The notes: generated by a model from the sequence alone, not told the origin. A stretch of 64,000 nucleotides of DNA from Agromyces rhizosphaerae (GCF_027925245.1 NZ_BSDP01000001.1:1364001-1428000), one strand, 5' to 3'. Shown: positions 6,763 to 15,631, counted from the first letter of the stretch. Translations and numbers: made by a program.

Positions 6763-9700
6763 CTAGATCACGCCGTCGGAGATCGTCGTCGGGTTGCCGA
6801 AGCGGTGGTTCGTGATCGACACGGCCTGCTCGTGCAGGAACGGCAGCAGCTCGACCCGGCCCGACGGGGTGACCGCGTGCGACCAGACCGCCACGTCGGG
6901 CGTGCCGGCGAGGGCACCCATCAGGGCCGACGCGTCGCCGCCCACGAGGCGCACGCGCGAGGTCTCGAGCCCGCCGCGGTGGGCCCGCTGGAGCCACGCG
7001 GCATCCGATTCGACCTCGACCGGGTGCTCGGCGGCGTGCAGCACGGTCACGACCCCGGCGGGCAGCTCGGTCGCCGTCGACACCTCGATCGGCGAGCGCG
7101 CGAGCATGGCCGCCGCGATCACGCGCAGGCCGTCGCCGAGGCTCGCACCCTCGGAGATGCGCACGGTGACCGGCGTCGGCCGGTACCGGAACACGTTGCG
7201 CTCGACCCCGAGCCCGGTCACGTCGCGCGCGACGCCGTACTCGTCGCGGTAGGCGATCGCGTCCGAGAGCGCCGAGCGACGCAGCAGCTCGAACTCCTCG
7301 AACGACAGCGCGGGCTGCGCATGCTCGATGAGCGTCGAGACCCGGCCGTCGAGGCCGCGCAGGTGGAGGGTCATGCTCTGGGCGCTCGCTCGCGCGGGCA
7401 TCCAGTCGCCGAGGCCGAAGAGGTAGTTCGGCCCGCCGGCCTTCGCGCCCGCGCCGACGGCCGAGCGCTTCCAACCGCCGAACGGCTGGCGCTGCACGAT
7501 CGCGCCGGTGATGCCGCGGTTGACGTAGAGGTTGCCCGCCTCGACCGTGTCGAGCCAGGTGGCGAGCTCGTCGGAGTCGAGCGTGTGGATGCCCGCGGTC
7601 AGCCCGTAGTCGACCGCGTTCTGCATCTCGATCGCCTCCTCGAGCGTGCGCGCCCGGAGGATCGCGAGCATCGGCCCGAAGAACTCGGTGAGGTGCACGT
7701 ACGACCCGGCCTTCACGTGGTCGCGGATGCCCGGCGACCAGAGCCGCCCGGTGCCGTCGAGGCGCTTCGGCTCGACGAGCCACTCCTCGCCGGGGTCGAG
7801 CTGGGTGAGCGCGTGCAGCAGCTTGCCGTGCACGGGCTCGACCACCGGACCGATCTGCGTGGCCGGGTCCTCCGGGTAGCCGACGCGCATCGACCGGGTC
7901 GCGTCGACGAGCTGGTTGAGGAACCGCTTCGAGTTGCCGACCGACCCGACGAGGATCACGAGCGACGCGGCCGAGCACTTCTGGCCGGCGTGCCCGAACG
8001 CGCTCTTCGCCACGTCGGATGCCGCGAGGTCGAGGTCCGCGCTCGGCGTGACGATGATCGCGTTCTTGCCGCTCGTCTCGGCGAGCAGCGGCAGGTCGGG
8101 GCGGAACGAGCGGAACAGCTTGGCGGTCTCGTAGGCGCCGGTGAGGATGACCCGGTCGACCGACGGGTGGGCGACGAGCTGCTTGCCGAGGTCGCGGTCG
8201 TCGAGCTGCACGAGGGCGAGCAGCTCGCGCGGCACGCCCGCCTCCCAGAGCGCCTCGACCATGACCGCGCCGCTGCGGCGTGAGAGCCCGGCCGGCTTGA
8301 TGATGACGCCCGAGCCCGCGGCGAGCGCCGCGAGCACCCCGCCGGCCGGAATCGCGACCGGGAAGTTCCACGGCGGCGTGACGACCGTGAGCTTCGACGG
8401 CACGAAGATCGCGCCCTGCACGTGGTCGAGCTCCCGGGCGCGCTCGGCGTAGTAGTGCGCGAAGTCGATCGCCTCGCTCACCTCGGGGTCGGCCTCGGCG
8501 ATGGTCTTGCCGGTCTCGGCGGCCATGACCTCGATGAGGCGGTCGCGGTTCGCGGCGAGTGCGAGGCCCGCGCGGTGGAGCACGGCGGCGCGCTCGGCGC
8601 CGGGCAGCTCGCCCCAGGCGCGGCCCGCGGCGGTCACGGTCGCGATCACGCGCTCGAGGGTGTCGGCGTCGCCGATGCGCGACGCCTCGATCGTGTCGAT
8701 GCCGAGGCGCGATGAGGGGACCCGCTCGAGGATGCGGCGGCCCCACAGCCGGTTCGCCGGCAGCGACGGGTCGGTGTCGGGCTCGTTCGAGAACGCGTCG
8801 GATGCCCCGGGGCCGGCCTCGCCCGGCACCTGCAGCGCCGCGGTGAGCGGGGCGCGGTGGCCGCCCGTGGGCGGCGTCTCCTCCTCGACCCCGGCGGCGC
8901 CCGCCTCGGCGAAACCGTCGACCCCGTCGGACCCGCGGGTCAGCCCGAGCACCTCGGCGGTGAGCGATACGTCGGCCTCGGGGGCATCCGTCTCGCCCAT
9001 CGACAGTCGCGGCGTCACCGGCTCGATGGACTTGTGCTCCCACTCGGTGTGCCGGTCCTGGGTGCGGTTGGGCTGCGGCACGGCCTGGTCGAGAGCGGCG
9101 AGCGAGCGGAGGAACCGGTCGCGCTCGCGCTCGAACAGGCTGCGGTTCGACGCGAGGTCGAACACGGCCGACATGAAGTTCTCGGAGCTGGCGTTCTCCT
9201 CGAGGCGGCGCACGAGGTAGGCGATCGCGACGTCGAACTCGGCGGGGTTCACGACGGGCGTGTAGAGCAGCAGGCGGCCGACGTCGCGGGTGATCGCGGC
9301 GGCCTGGCCGGTGGCCATGCCGAGCAGCATCTCGATGTCGATGCGGTCGGCGACGCCACGGTCGTTCGCGAGCAGCCAGGCGAACGCGAGGTCGAACAGG
9401 TTGTGGCCCGCGACGCCGATCTTCACCGCGTCGGTGTGCTCGGGCGTGAGCGCGAAGTCGAGCACGCGCTTGTAGTTGGTGTCGGAGTCCTGCTTGCTGC
9501 CGTACGTGGCGAGCGGCCAGCCGTGCACGGCGGCGTCGACGCGCTCCATGGCGAGGTTCGCGCCCTTCACGACGCGCACCTTGATCGGTGCGCCGCCCGC
9601 GGCCCGGCGCCGCTTCGACCAGGCGGTGAGCTCCTGCAGCGCGCCGAGCGCGTCGGGCAGGTAGGCCTGCAGCACGATGCCCGCCTCGAGGCGGCGCAGG

Positions 9701-10443
9701 CGGTGCTGGTCGAGCAGCCTGGTGAAGACCGCGATCGTCAGGTCGAGGTCGTGGTACTCCTCCATGTCGAGGTTGATGAACTTCGGCGTGGGGCTCGACG
9801 CGGCGAGCTCGTACAGCGGCGTGAGCCGCTCGACCACGCGGTCGACGGCCTCGTCGAACGACCACATCGAGAGCTGGCTGACGACGCTCGACACCTTGAT
9901 CGAGACGTAGTCGACGTCGGGGCGGGCGAGGAACTCGGTGGTGCCCTGCAGGCGCCGGGCGGCCTCCTGCTCGCCGAGCACGGCCTCGCCGAGGAGGTTC
10001 AGGTTCAGCCGGTTGCCCGACTCGCGCAGGTGCGCGATCGCGGGGCCGAGCTTCTCGGGGGTCGCGTCGAGCACGAGGTGACCGACCATGTTCCGCAGCA
10101 CACGACGGGCGATCGGCACGATCGGCCACGGGAAGACGGGTGCGAACGCGCCGCCCAGCTGCACCGCCCAGCGCAGGTACCACGGCAGGAACCTCGGCGT
10201 GTGCTCGCTGACCCGCTGGAGGGCGCGCGCCGCGACCCGCAGGTCCTCCGGCCGCATGACGCCGTCGACGAAGCCGACCGTGAAGTCGAGGCCCTTCGGG
10301 TCTTCCAGCACGCCCGCGAGGTTGCGCGCCGCGGGCTCGACCGGGACGTCCGCGCTCTCGGCGAGCCAGCGCTGCACGAGGGAGATCGCGCGGTTCGCGA
10401 GGTCGCCGTGGACGGCGCGGGGGGTCTCGATCGAGGTGGCCAT
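6763..10443 (-). CDS. putA: Bifunctional proline dehydrogenase / P5C dehydrogenase
   Basis: A 1226-residue enzyme oxidising proline to P5C and then to glutamate. Residues about 60-430 form the FAD-dependent proline dehydrogenase barrel (NLDMEEYHDLDLT near 224, KVRVVKGANLAMER near 288, YGSKQDSDTNYKR near 314). A poorly conserved linker covers about 455-590. Residues about 595-1090 form the NAD-dependent aldehyde dehydrogenase, with E789 in AETSGKN and catalytic C823 in GHAGQKCSAAS. No N-terminal ribbon-helix-helix is present, so it is not self-regulating like enterobacterial PutA. The ATG at 10443 follows GGAAGGA. The divergent LysR gene is the likely regulator. It joins rocD in channelling P5C to glutamate. 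Confidence 0.97.
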   Translation of the reverse strand: MATSIETPRAVHGDLANRAISLVQRWLAESADVPVEPAARNLAGVLEDPKGLDFTVGFVDGVMRPEDLRVAARALQRVSEHTPRFLPWYLRWAVQLGGAFAPVFPWPIVPIARRVLRNMVGHLVLDATPEKLGPAIAHLRESGNRLNLNLLGEAVLGEQEAARRLQGTTEFLARPDVDYVSIKVSSVVSQLSMWSFDEAVDRVVERLTPLYELAASSPTPKFINLDMEEYHDLDLTIAVFTRLLDQHRLRRLEAGIVLQAYLPDALGALQELTAWSKRRRAAGGAPIKVRVVKGANLAMERVDAAVHGWPLATYGSKQDSDTNYKRVLDFALTPEHTDAVKIGVAGHNLFDLAFAWLLANDRGVADRIDIEMLLGMATGQAAAITRDVGRLLLYTPVVNPAEFDVAIAYLVRRLEENASSENFMSAVFDLASNRSLFERERDRFLRSLAALDQAVPQPNRTQDRHTEWEHKSIEPVTPRLSMGETDAPEADVSLTAEVLGLTRGSDGVDGFAEAGAAGVEEETPPTGGHRAPLTAALQVPGEAGPGASDAFSNEPDTDPSLPANRLWGRRILERVPSSRLGIDTIEASRIGDADTLERVIATVTAAGRAWGELPGAERAAVLHRAGLALAANRDRLIEVMAAETGKTIAEADPEVSEAIDFAHYYAERARELDHVQGAIFVPSKLTVVTPPWNFPVAIPAGGVLAALAAGSGVIIKPAGLSRRSGAVMVEALWEAGVPRELLALVQLDDRDLGKQLVAHPSVDRVILTGAYETAKLFRSFRPDLPLLAETSGKNAIIVTPSADLDLAASDVAKSAFGHAGQKCSAASLVILVGSVGNSKRFLNQLVDATRSMRVGYPEDPATQIGPVVEPVHGKLLHALTQLDPGEEWLVEPKRLDGTGRLWSPGIRDHVKAGSYVHLTEFFGPMLAILRARTLEEAIEMQNAVDYGLTAGIHTLDSDELATWLDTVEAGNLYVNRGITGAIVQRQPFGGWKRSAVGAGAKAGGPNYLFGLGDWMPARASAQSMTLHLRGLDGRVSTLIEHAQPALSFEEFELLRRSALSDAIAYRDEYGVARDVTGLGVERNVFRYRPTPVTVRISEGASLGDGLRVIAAAMLARSPIEVSTATELPAGVVTVLHAAEHPVEVESDAAWLQRAHRGGLETSRVRLVGGDASALMGALAGTPDVAVWSHAVTPSGRVELLPFLHEQAVSITNHRFGNPTTISDGVI

Positions 10444-10518
10444 GTGGTCAGTGTCCTTCCGAGCGGGCGGTTCGGGGCGCAGGGGCGCCGTGCGTCTCCA
10501 GTCTGCGTCGCCTGGTCC

Positions 10519-10534
10519 ATTCGGTACAGCGAAT
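10519..10534. promoter_or_regulatory. Candidate LysR box between putA and lysR
   Basis: ATTCG and CGAAT arms around GTACAG make a T-N11-A-type dyad in the 150-bp divergent intergenic region. LysR proteins commonly bind such dyads to control a divergent target, here putA. The spacer also holds the 13-base fragment of the palindromic repeat. Confidence 0.5.
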
Positions 10535-10593
10535 GATTCTGACGGATACTGATCAGCAGAACTGGTGAATGGTCGGATGCCCCGGGAGGTGCC

Positions 10594-11586
10594 GTGCTCG
10601 ACGTGAGACGCCTGCGCCTGCTGGTCGAGCTCTCCCAGCGTGGCACGCTCGCCGCGGTCGCGGACGCCCTCGCGTACAGCCCGTCGTCGGTGTCGCAGCA
10701 GCTCGACCAGCTCGCGCGCGAGGCGGGCGTGCCGCTGCTCGAGCCCGCGGGTCGCCGCGTGCGCCTCACCCCGCAGGCGCTGCTGCTCGTCGAGCACGCG
10801 CGCGTCGTGCTCGACCGTCTCGAACGCGCCGAGTCCGACGTCGCGGCCTCGCTCACCACCATCGCCGGCACCGTGCGCGTGGCGGTGTTCCAGTCGGCCG
10901 CGCACGCGCTCATGCCCGACGCCCTCGCGCAGCTCGCCCGCACGCACCCCGACCTGCGCGTCGAGCTGGTCGAACGCCCGCCCGAGCAGGGCCTCTTCGA
11001 CACCGTCGCGCGCGACGCCGACCTGGTGATCGCCGAGCAGTACCCGGGCCACACCCGCCCGCACCACGAGGGCCTCGACCGGGTGCGCCTCGCGAGCGAC
11101 CCGATCCGGCTGGCGCTGCCACCGGTGGCGGATGCCTCGGGTGGCGGTGTCTCAGCGGCATCCGCCGCCCAGTCCGACCTGGTCGACGCCGACCCGGGGC
11201 CCTCCCCCGCCGCCGAGCGCGACGCGCTCGCCCGCCTCCGCAGCGCCGCCGCGCTGCCCTGGGTGATGGAGCCCGAGGGCAGCGCCGCCCGCCAGTGGGC
11301 GCTGCAGCAGTGCCGCGCGGCCGGCTTCGAGCCCGACGTGCGCTACGTGACGACCGACCTGGTCGCGCACATCCGCCTCGTGCGCACCGGCAACGCCGCC
11401 GCGCTCCTGCCCGACCTGGTCTGGGCGGGCGACGCGCCTTCCGTGCGCCTGCACGACCTGCCCGGCCGCCCCTCGCGCGAGATCTTCACGGCGACCCGCC
11501 TCGCGGCGGCGGACCGCCCGGGCGTGATCGCCGTGCGCGAGGCGCTCCGCGCGACGGCCAGCGAGGTCGCGTCCCCGTCGGAGTGA
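10594..11586 (+). CDS. LysR-family regulator divergent from putA
   Basis: A 330-residue LysR-type regulator. Residues 1-60 are the winged helix-turn-helix (LDVRRLRLLVELSQRGTL, AYSPSSVSQQLDQL, LLEPAGRRVRLTPQA), followed by a linker helix and a periplasmic-binding-like effector domain from about residue 90 (TVRVAVFQSAAHALMPDAL). An unusual low-complexity insert rich in Ala, Ser and Pro lies near 178-208. The GTG at 10594 follows GGGAGGT at an ideal spacing. Divergent arrangement with putA strongly suggests proline-responsive control of that gene; this is inference from family habit. Confidence 0.9.
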   Translation: MLDVRRLRLLVELSQRGTLAAVADALAYSPSSVSQQLDQLAREAGVPLLEPAGRRVRLTPQALLLVEHARVVLDRLERAESDVAASLTTIAGTVRVAVFQSAAHALMPDALAQLARTHPDLRVELVERPPEQGLFDTVARDADLVIAEQYPGHTRPHHEGLDRVRLASDPIRLALPPVADASGGGVSAASAAQSDLVDADPGPSPAAERDALARLRSAAALPWVMEPEGSAARQWALQQCRAAGFEPDVRYVTTDLVAHIRLVRTGNAAALLPDLVWAGDAPSVRLHDLPGRPSREIFTATRLAAADRPGVIAVREALRATASEVASPSE

Positions 11587-11600
11587 GGGCCGTTGGGCTG

Positions 11601-11753
11601 CTACTCGGTCGCGCGCTCCTCGAGCCAGCGGGTGTGGGCGCGCAGCGCGTGCTGCACGGCCAGCCGCACGACGATGTAGAGCGCCCCCGCCGCGACGGCG
11701 AACATCACCAGGTAGACGAGGACGAAGACGAACCCGTTGACTCCATAGAACAC
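11601..11753 (-). CDS. Small single-pass membrane protein (50 aa)
   Basis: A 50-residue reading frame: VFYGVNGFVF, then one hydrophobic segment of about 20 residues (VLVYLVMFAVAAGALYIVV), then a charged tail ending in RWLEERATE. It resembles the small uncharacterised membrane proteins common in Microbacteriaceae, with the basic tail probably cytoplasmic. It starts with GTG and has no good ribosome-binding site. Function unknown. The clean hydrophobic-then-amphipathic layout supports a real gene, but its small size leaves doubt. Confidence 0.55.
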   Translation of the reverse strand: MFYGVNGFVFVLVYLVMFAVAAGALYIVVRLAVQHALRAHTRWLEERATE

Positions 11754-11845
11754 AGCGCGAGGCTACGACGACCGGGGGAAGCTGCGGCGCCGTCCTCCAC
11801 AGGCGACTGCGTCGCCCGACGGTGGCGCCGAGGGCGCTGTACGCG

Positions 11846-11874
11846 TTCAACAATTGTTCAACACTGGGTAGACT
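11846..11874 (+). promoter_or_regulatory. MazEF-like promoter with AACAATTGTT operator
   Basis: TTCAAC (11846-11851) and TAGACT (11869-11874) stand 17 bp apart as -35 and -10 elements, and TAGACT begins 12 nt before the ATG at 11881. The palindrome AACAATTGTT (11849-11858), inside direct repeats of GTTCAAC, overlaps the -35 element, as expected of an autoregulatory operator. Confidence 0.6.
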
Positions 11875-11880
11875 CGTACC

Positions 11881-12081
11881 ATGCCGTCATCGATCGGGTT
11901 CCGTCCCACCGCGGAGGACGAGCGCATCCTCCGCGAGGCCGCGCAGCCGGGCGAGAGCACGTCCGACACGCTCCGTCGCGCGCTTCGACTCCTCGATCAC
12001 GAGCGGTGGCTGCAGCAGTTCCGCGCCGATGCCGACGCCCTGACGGGCGAGGACGTCAACGCGGAGCCCGAGGCCTGGTGA
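11881..12081 (+). CDS. MazE-like antitoxin, ribbon-helix-helix type
   Basis: A 66-residue protein, MPSSIGFRPTAEDERILREA at the start, then STSDTLRRALRLLDHERWL. The beta-strand followed by two helices fits a ribbon-helix-helix DNA-binding antitoxin, with an acidic C-terminal tail (TGEDVNAEPEAW) that would wrap its toxin. The stop TGA overlaps the GTG start of a MazF-like toxin (GTGA), a hallmark of type II toxin-antitoxin operons. The mRNA appears leaderless from the TAGACT promoter. It should repress its own promoter through AACAATTGTT and neutralise the RNase. Identification rests on partner and operon layout more than on sequence identity. Confidence 0.75.
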   Translation: MPSSIGFRPTAEDERILREAAQPGESTSDTLRRALRLLDHERWLQQFRADADALTGEDVNAEPEAW

Positions 12082-12416
12082 TCCGCGGCGCGATCTACCG
12101 CATCGACCTGGGCCGCACTCGCGGACACGAGCAGGCCGGACGACGACTGGGGCTCGTCATCTCCCCCTCCGATTCACCGCTGTCGGTCGTGACGGTCGTC
12201 CCCGCCTCGACCTCGGCAGGACGCTCGATCCATCGTCCGGAGTTCGAGGTCGCCGGCCGCCCCACCCGGCTGCTTGTCGACCAGATCCGATCGATCGACG
12301 TCGACTACGTGATCGGCGACCCGGTCGACTTCCTCACCAGCGACCAGCTCGCCGACGTCGACCTGGCGGTCGCCCACTACCTCGGCGTGGTGACGGCACC
12401 GCCTCGGACGTCGTAG
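12078..12416 (+). CDS. MazF/PemK-family mRNA interferase toxin
   Basis: A 112-residue MazF/PemK-type endoribonuclease. The N-terminal RGAIYRIDLGRTRGHEQAGRRLGLVIS strand set is the family's RG(D/E)(I/V)W...G.E..G.RP.VVIS signature, in which Arg2-Gly-type and E-containing segments form the RNA site. PASTSAG near residue 43 and the LLVDQIRSID motif near 71 complete the beta barrel. It should cleave single-stranded mRNA at a short sequence when freed from the antitoxin. It overlaps the antitoxin by 4 nt. Surrounding composition is a little less GC-rich than the flanks, in line with acquired toxin modules. Confidence 0.88.
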   Translation: MIRGAIYRIDLGRTRGHEQAGRRLGLVISPSDSPLSVVTVVPASTSAGRSIHRPEFEVAGRPTRLLVDQIRSIDVDYVIGDPVDFLTSDQLADVDLAVAHYLGVVTAPPRTS

Positions 12417-12449
12417 AGAGATCGCCCGGGAGAGCATCTGCCGCTCGCG

Positions 12450-12929
12450 TCAGCGCACCTCGCCCGCGGCCGCGCGCGCGGGCCGCCTTCGGCGGGGCGG
12501 ATACAGCTGCAACACGGACATCCCTGCCGCGATCGGCGCAGCCATCACTCCCACCACGATGAGGAAACCGAGACCCGCGCCCGTCTCGGAGACGAGGGCA
12601 TAGACGATGCAGATGCCGAGCCACAGTGCGGCCGCTCCGCAGCCCGGTCCGACGGACAGGACGACCGTGGCCCGCGCAGGACTTCCGGTCCGGACCCACC
12701 TGCGGTAGGCGACCGCCACCGCGATGATCGTGCCGACACCTGCCGCGAGCCCCGTGAACGCGCCGAGGATCGCGCCGCCGGCGACGACGATGCCGTACCC
12801 GCCCCAGCCCCCCTGGTCGCTCAGGTCCGTCTGCCCCGCCAGGAATGTGGTCGTGGCCAGCCCGGCTCCAGCCAGGGCACCCGTCACTACCACGATCAGC
12901 AGCTGCAGTCCCAGCCAGGGCCATCCCAT
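12450..12929 (-). CDS. Uncharacterised membrane protein, four helices
   Basis: A 159-residue protein with four hydrophobic segments (about residues 6-32, 45-75, 90-112 and 118-142) and an Arg/Pro-rich tail [15 protein letters not shown] do not recognise the family. The ATG at 12929 is supported by TACGGT starting 13 nt upstream, and MGWPWLGLQ gives a sensible membrane start. It is convergent with the MazF gene and divergent from the phytoene-desaturase-like gene, sharing a short intergenic region with it. Confidence 0.7.
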   Translation of the reverse strand: MGWPWLGLQLLIVVVTGALAGAGLATTTFLAGQTDLSDQGGWGGYGIVVAGGAILGAFTGLAAGVGTIIAVAVAYRRWVRTGSPARATVVLSVGPGCGAAALWLGICIVYALVSETGAGLGFLIVVGVMAAPIAAGMSVLQLYPPRRRRPARAAAGEVR

Positions 12930-12936
12930 GCCCCCC

Positions 12937-12972
12937 ACCGTAGCCAGCCCGATGACCCCCACCGGGTACCCT
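12937..12972. promoter_or_regulatory. Divergent leaderless -10 elements
   Basis: TACGGT on the minus strand (12937-12942) lies 13 nt before the membrane-protein ATG, and TACCCT on the plus strand (12967-12972) lies 12 nt before the flavoprotein ATG. Confidence 0.45.
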
Positions 12973-12978
12973 CGACCC

Positions 12979-14538
12979 ATGCCTGTGGAACACGATGTCG
13001 TGATCGTCGGCGGCGGACACAACGGGCTGACCGCCGCCGCGTACCTGGCCCGCGCGGGCCTCGACGTGCTGCTGCTCGAGCGCGACGACCACCTCGGCGG
13101 AGCGGCGATCTCGGCGCCCGCCTTCGAGGGCGTCGAGGCGCGGCTCAGCCGGTACTCGTACCTCGTCAGCCTGCTCCCACGCCGCATCATCGACGACCTG
13201 GGTCTGGACCTCCGACTCGTGCGCCGCGCGCACTCCTCCTACACGCCCGACCCGCACGACCCGACGCGCGGCCTGCTGATCGAGCGCGACGGCGCCGGCT
13301 ACGGGGCCTTCGAGCGCATCGGCGCGGCATCCGACGCCCTCGCCTGGGGCAGCTTCGGCGACGACACCGTACGCCTCGCCGAGGCGATCTTCCCGACGCT
13401 CACCGAGCCGCTGCCGACGCGCGACGAGGTGCGCCGCATGGTCGGCGACGCCCGCGTCTGGGACGAGTTCGTGCGCCGCCCGCTCGGCGAGGCGGTCGCC
13501 GCGAGGTTCTCGAACGACCTCGTGCGCGGCGTCGTCGAGACCGACGGCCTGATCGGCACGTTCACGCGCACGAGCGACCCGGCGCTCGACGCGAACCGCT
13601 GCTTCCTGTATCACGTGATCGGCGGCGGCACCGGCGACTGGGACGTCCCCGTCGGCGGCATGGGCGCAGTCAGCGGCGAGCTGGCGAGGGCCGCGCGCAC
13701 GGCCGGCGCGACGCTGGTGACGGGGGCGGATGCCACGGGCATCACGCCCGACGGCGAGGTCACCTACACCCAGGGCGACGTCGAACACACGGTCACCGCG
13801 GGCACCGTGCTCTCCGGCGTCGCCCCGCACGTGCTCGCCCGACTGCTCGGCGAGCCCGACCAGGCGCCGCGCCCCGAGGGCGCCCAGCTCAAGGTCAACC
13901 TGCTGCTCACGCGCCTGCCGCGCCTGCGCGACACGTCGGTCTCGCCCGAGGCCGCGTTCGGCGGCACGCTGCACGTCAACGAGACGGCGTCGCAGCTCGA
14001 GGCCGCGTACGCCGCCGCATCGGAAGGCCGCCTGCCCGACCCGATGCCGTGCGAGGTCTACTGCCACACGCTGAGCGACCCGAGCATCCTCTCCCCCGAG
14101 CTCACCGCGTCAGGCGCGCACACCCTCACGGTCTTCGCCCTGCACGTGCCCGACCGCCTGGTCGACGCGATCGGCGACGACGAGCTGCGCCGCGCCGCCG
14201 AGCGCGCGGTGCTCGACTCGCTGGACTCGGTGCTCGCCGAGCCGATCGAGTCGCTGCTGGCGACGGATGCCTCGGGCCGGCCCTGCATCGAGACCAAGAC
14301 GACGCGCGACCTCGAGCGCGCCCTCGCGATGCCCGGCGGCAACATCTTCCACGGGCCCCTGTCGTGGCCGTGGCGGGAGGACGGCGACCCGGCGTCGACC
14401 CCGGCCGAGCGCTGGGGCGTGGCGACGGCGCACCCGCGCATCCTCATGTGCGGGTCGGGCGCCGTCCGCGGCGGCGCGGTGTCGGGCATCGGCGGGCACA
14501 ACGCCGCCATGGCCGTGGTGGAGTCGCTGGCCGGCTGA
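12979..14538 (+). CDS. Phytoene-desaturase-like FAD oxidoreductase
   Basis: A 519-residue flavoprotein with the N-terminal Rossmann motif VIVGGGHNGLTAAAYLARAG (residues 7-26) and the ERDDHLGGAA follow-on of the phytoene desaturase/PYROXD2 family. A C-terminal FAD motif reads CGSGAVRGGAVSGIGGHNAA. No carotenoid genes are adjacent, so it is probably a NAD(P)/FAD-dependent oxidoreductase of unknown substrate rather than a true carotenoid desaturase. The ATG at 12979 was chosen because the Rossmann fold starts within seven residues and TACCCT stands 12 nt upstream. Confidence 0.85.
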   Translation: MPVEHDVVIVGGGHNGLTAAAYLARAGLDVLLLERDDHLGGAAISAPAFEGVEARLSRYSYLVSLLPRRIIDDLGLDLRLVRRAHSSYTPDPHDPTRGLLIERDGAGYGAFERIGAASDALAWGSFGDDTVRLAEAIFPTLTEPLPTRDEVRRMVGDARVWDEFVRRPLGEAVAARFSNDLVRGVVETDGLIGTFTRTSDPALDANRCFLYHVIGGGTGDWDVPVGGMGAVSGELARAARTAGATLVTGADATGITPDGEVTYTQGDVEHTVTAGTVLSGVAPHVLARLLGEPDQAPRPEGAQLKVNLLLTRLPRLRDTSVSPEAAFGGTLHVNETASQLEAAYAAASEGRLPDPMPCEVYCHTLSDPSILSPELTASGAHTLTVFALHVPDRLVDAIGDDELRRAAERAVLDSLDSVLAEPIESLLATDASGRPCIETKTTRDLERALAMPGGNIFHGPLSWPWREDGDPASTPAERWGVATAHPRILMCGSGAVRGGAVSGIGGHNAAMAVVESLAG

Positions 14539-14595
14539 GCATCGGCGAGCGCGAGCGGTCAGCCCAGGGGCATCCGCCGGGCGAGCCGCAGGCGA

Positions 14596-14958
14596 CTAGA
14601 AGACGAAGAGCTGCCCGAGCACGATCACCGCGATGACGAACAGCACGACGATCGCGCCGACCACCTGCAGTGCGCGGGTCGAGGCCTTCGCGATGAGGAA
14701 GCCGATGCCGAACGGCAGGGCGATCAGCACGAGCGCGACGATCCACCAGAAGGCCGAGTAGCCGAACTGCGAGGCCTCGGTGATGCGCTCGCCGCTGAAG
14801 AGCGTCTGGGTCGCGGGGTGGGTCGCGAGGCCGATCGCCGCGGAGATCGGCACGGCGACGAAGACCATGGCGATGACGCCGGCGAAGGCACCCCACCATC
14901 CGGAGCGGTCGCCCGTGATGTCGAGGGCGTGCTCGTCGGACTCCTTGCGCTGGCTCAT
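14596..14958 (-). CDS. Uncharacterised four-helix membrane protein
   Basis: A 120-residue protein: a hydrophilic N-terminus (MSQRKESDEHALDITGD), then hydrophobic segments near residues 21-45, 68-86 and 96-119, ending in LGQLFVF. The short form resembles small Microbacteriaceae membrane proteins of unknown role. The ATG at 14958 was taken because TAGGAT begins 13 nt upstream; an upstream ATG at 14994 would include that hexamer. It converges with the flavoprotein gene. Confidence 0.7.
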   Translation of the reverse strand: MSQRKESDEHALDITGDRSGWWGAFAGVIAMVFVAVPISAAIGLATHPATQTLFSGERITEASQFGYSAFWWIVALVLIALPFGIGFLIAKASTRALQVVGAIVVLFVIAVIVLGQLFVF

Positions 14959-14965
14959 GCCCCCG

Positions 14966-14971
14966 ATCCTA
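14966..14971 (-). promoter_or_regulatory. Leaderless -10 element
   Basis: TAGGAT on the minus strand begins 13 nt before the ATG at 14958 and decides that start. Confidence 0.4.
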
Positions 14972-15127
14972 GCGGTCACCTGCTTCCCGTTCACGACCCC
15001 GCGACGCGGCGTCGATCGTTCGCTCCAGGCGCAGGATCGGGCGCCTCACGCGCCGCCGAATCGCTGGCCCCGGAGGCCCCGCGGGAATAGGCTGGAATCG
15101 ACGCAGAGGTCTCGACTGGAGGTCATG

Positions 15128-15631
15128 ATGACGAACCCCACCGGCCACTACGCGAACCGGCCAGACGGCCTGTACCTGCTGTTCGATCGGCTGTTCGCGG
15201 CGCCCATCGAGAAGGTCTGGTTCACGCTCACCGAGCCCGGCGAGATGAAGAAGTGGATCGGGACCTACACGGGCAATCCGCGCACCGGCGGTGTGCGGTT
15301 CATCCTGTCGGGGGGTGCGAACTCCGAGTGGGAGTACGCGAGCGTGCTCGAGTTCGAGGCGCCGCACCGCTTCACCGCCGACGTGGGCGCGGGTGCCGAC
15401 GAGGTGCGCGTGTACTGCCACCTCACCGAGAAGGCCGGACGCACGGCGCTCACGCTCGGCCAGCGGCTGCGGGCACCCGAGGACGCCCAGCGCATCGGCC
15501 CGGTCTGGGACCACTATCTCGACGCCCTCCAGTCCGCGATCGCGGGCGGCGAGCGCCCGAAGTGGAGCCACTACGGCGACGACTACGTCGAGTACTACAA
15601 AGGGCTGGTCGTTCCCGCAGAATCCGCCTGA
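15128..15631 (+). CDS. SRPBCC/AHSA1-domain protein
   Basis: A 167-residue START-like (SRPBCC) protein. LFDRLFAAPIEKVWFTLTEPGEMKKWIG at about residues 20-47 is the canonical AHSA1 entry motif, followed by the beta-rich cavity (SEWEYASVLEFEAPHRF, RTALTLGQRL) and a long C-terminal helix (VWDHYLDALQSAI). These proteins bind hydrophobic ligands or act as Hsp90-activator-like cofactors; the ligand is unknown. TAGGCT at 15088-15093 and GGAGG at 15118 give a leadered mRNA; the second of two adjacent ATGs (15128) is preferred because it sits 5 nt after GGAGG. The AI-2E family gene follows 20 nt downstream with its own -10. Confidence 0.85.
   Translation: MTNPTGHYANRPDGLYLLFDRLFAAPIEKVWFTLTEPGEMKKWIGTYTGNPRTGGVRFILSGGANSEWEYASVLEFEAPHRFTADVGAGADEVRVYCHLTEKAGRTALTLGQRLRAPEDAQRIGPVWDHYLDALQSAIAGGERPKWSHYGDDYVEYYKGLVVPAESA

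Noticed and set aside
8857..10536. A 559-codon plus-strand frame
   Set aside because: Antisense to putA, no recognisable domain, composition typical of a shadow frame.
12979..14538. Carotenoid biosynthesis by the phytoene-desaturase-like gene
   Set aside because: No phytoene synthase, cyclase or other carotenoid gene in the neighbourhood; the PYROXD2-like subgroup is broader.
14959..14994. Longer start at 14994 for the small membrane protein
   Set aside because: It would place the predicted TAGGAT promoter inside the coding sequence and lacks a ribosome-binding site.
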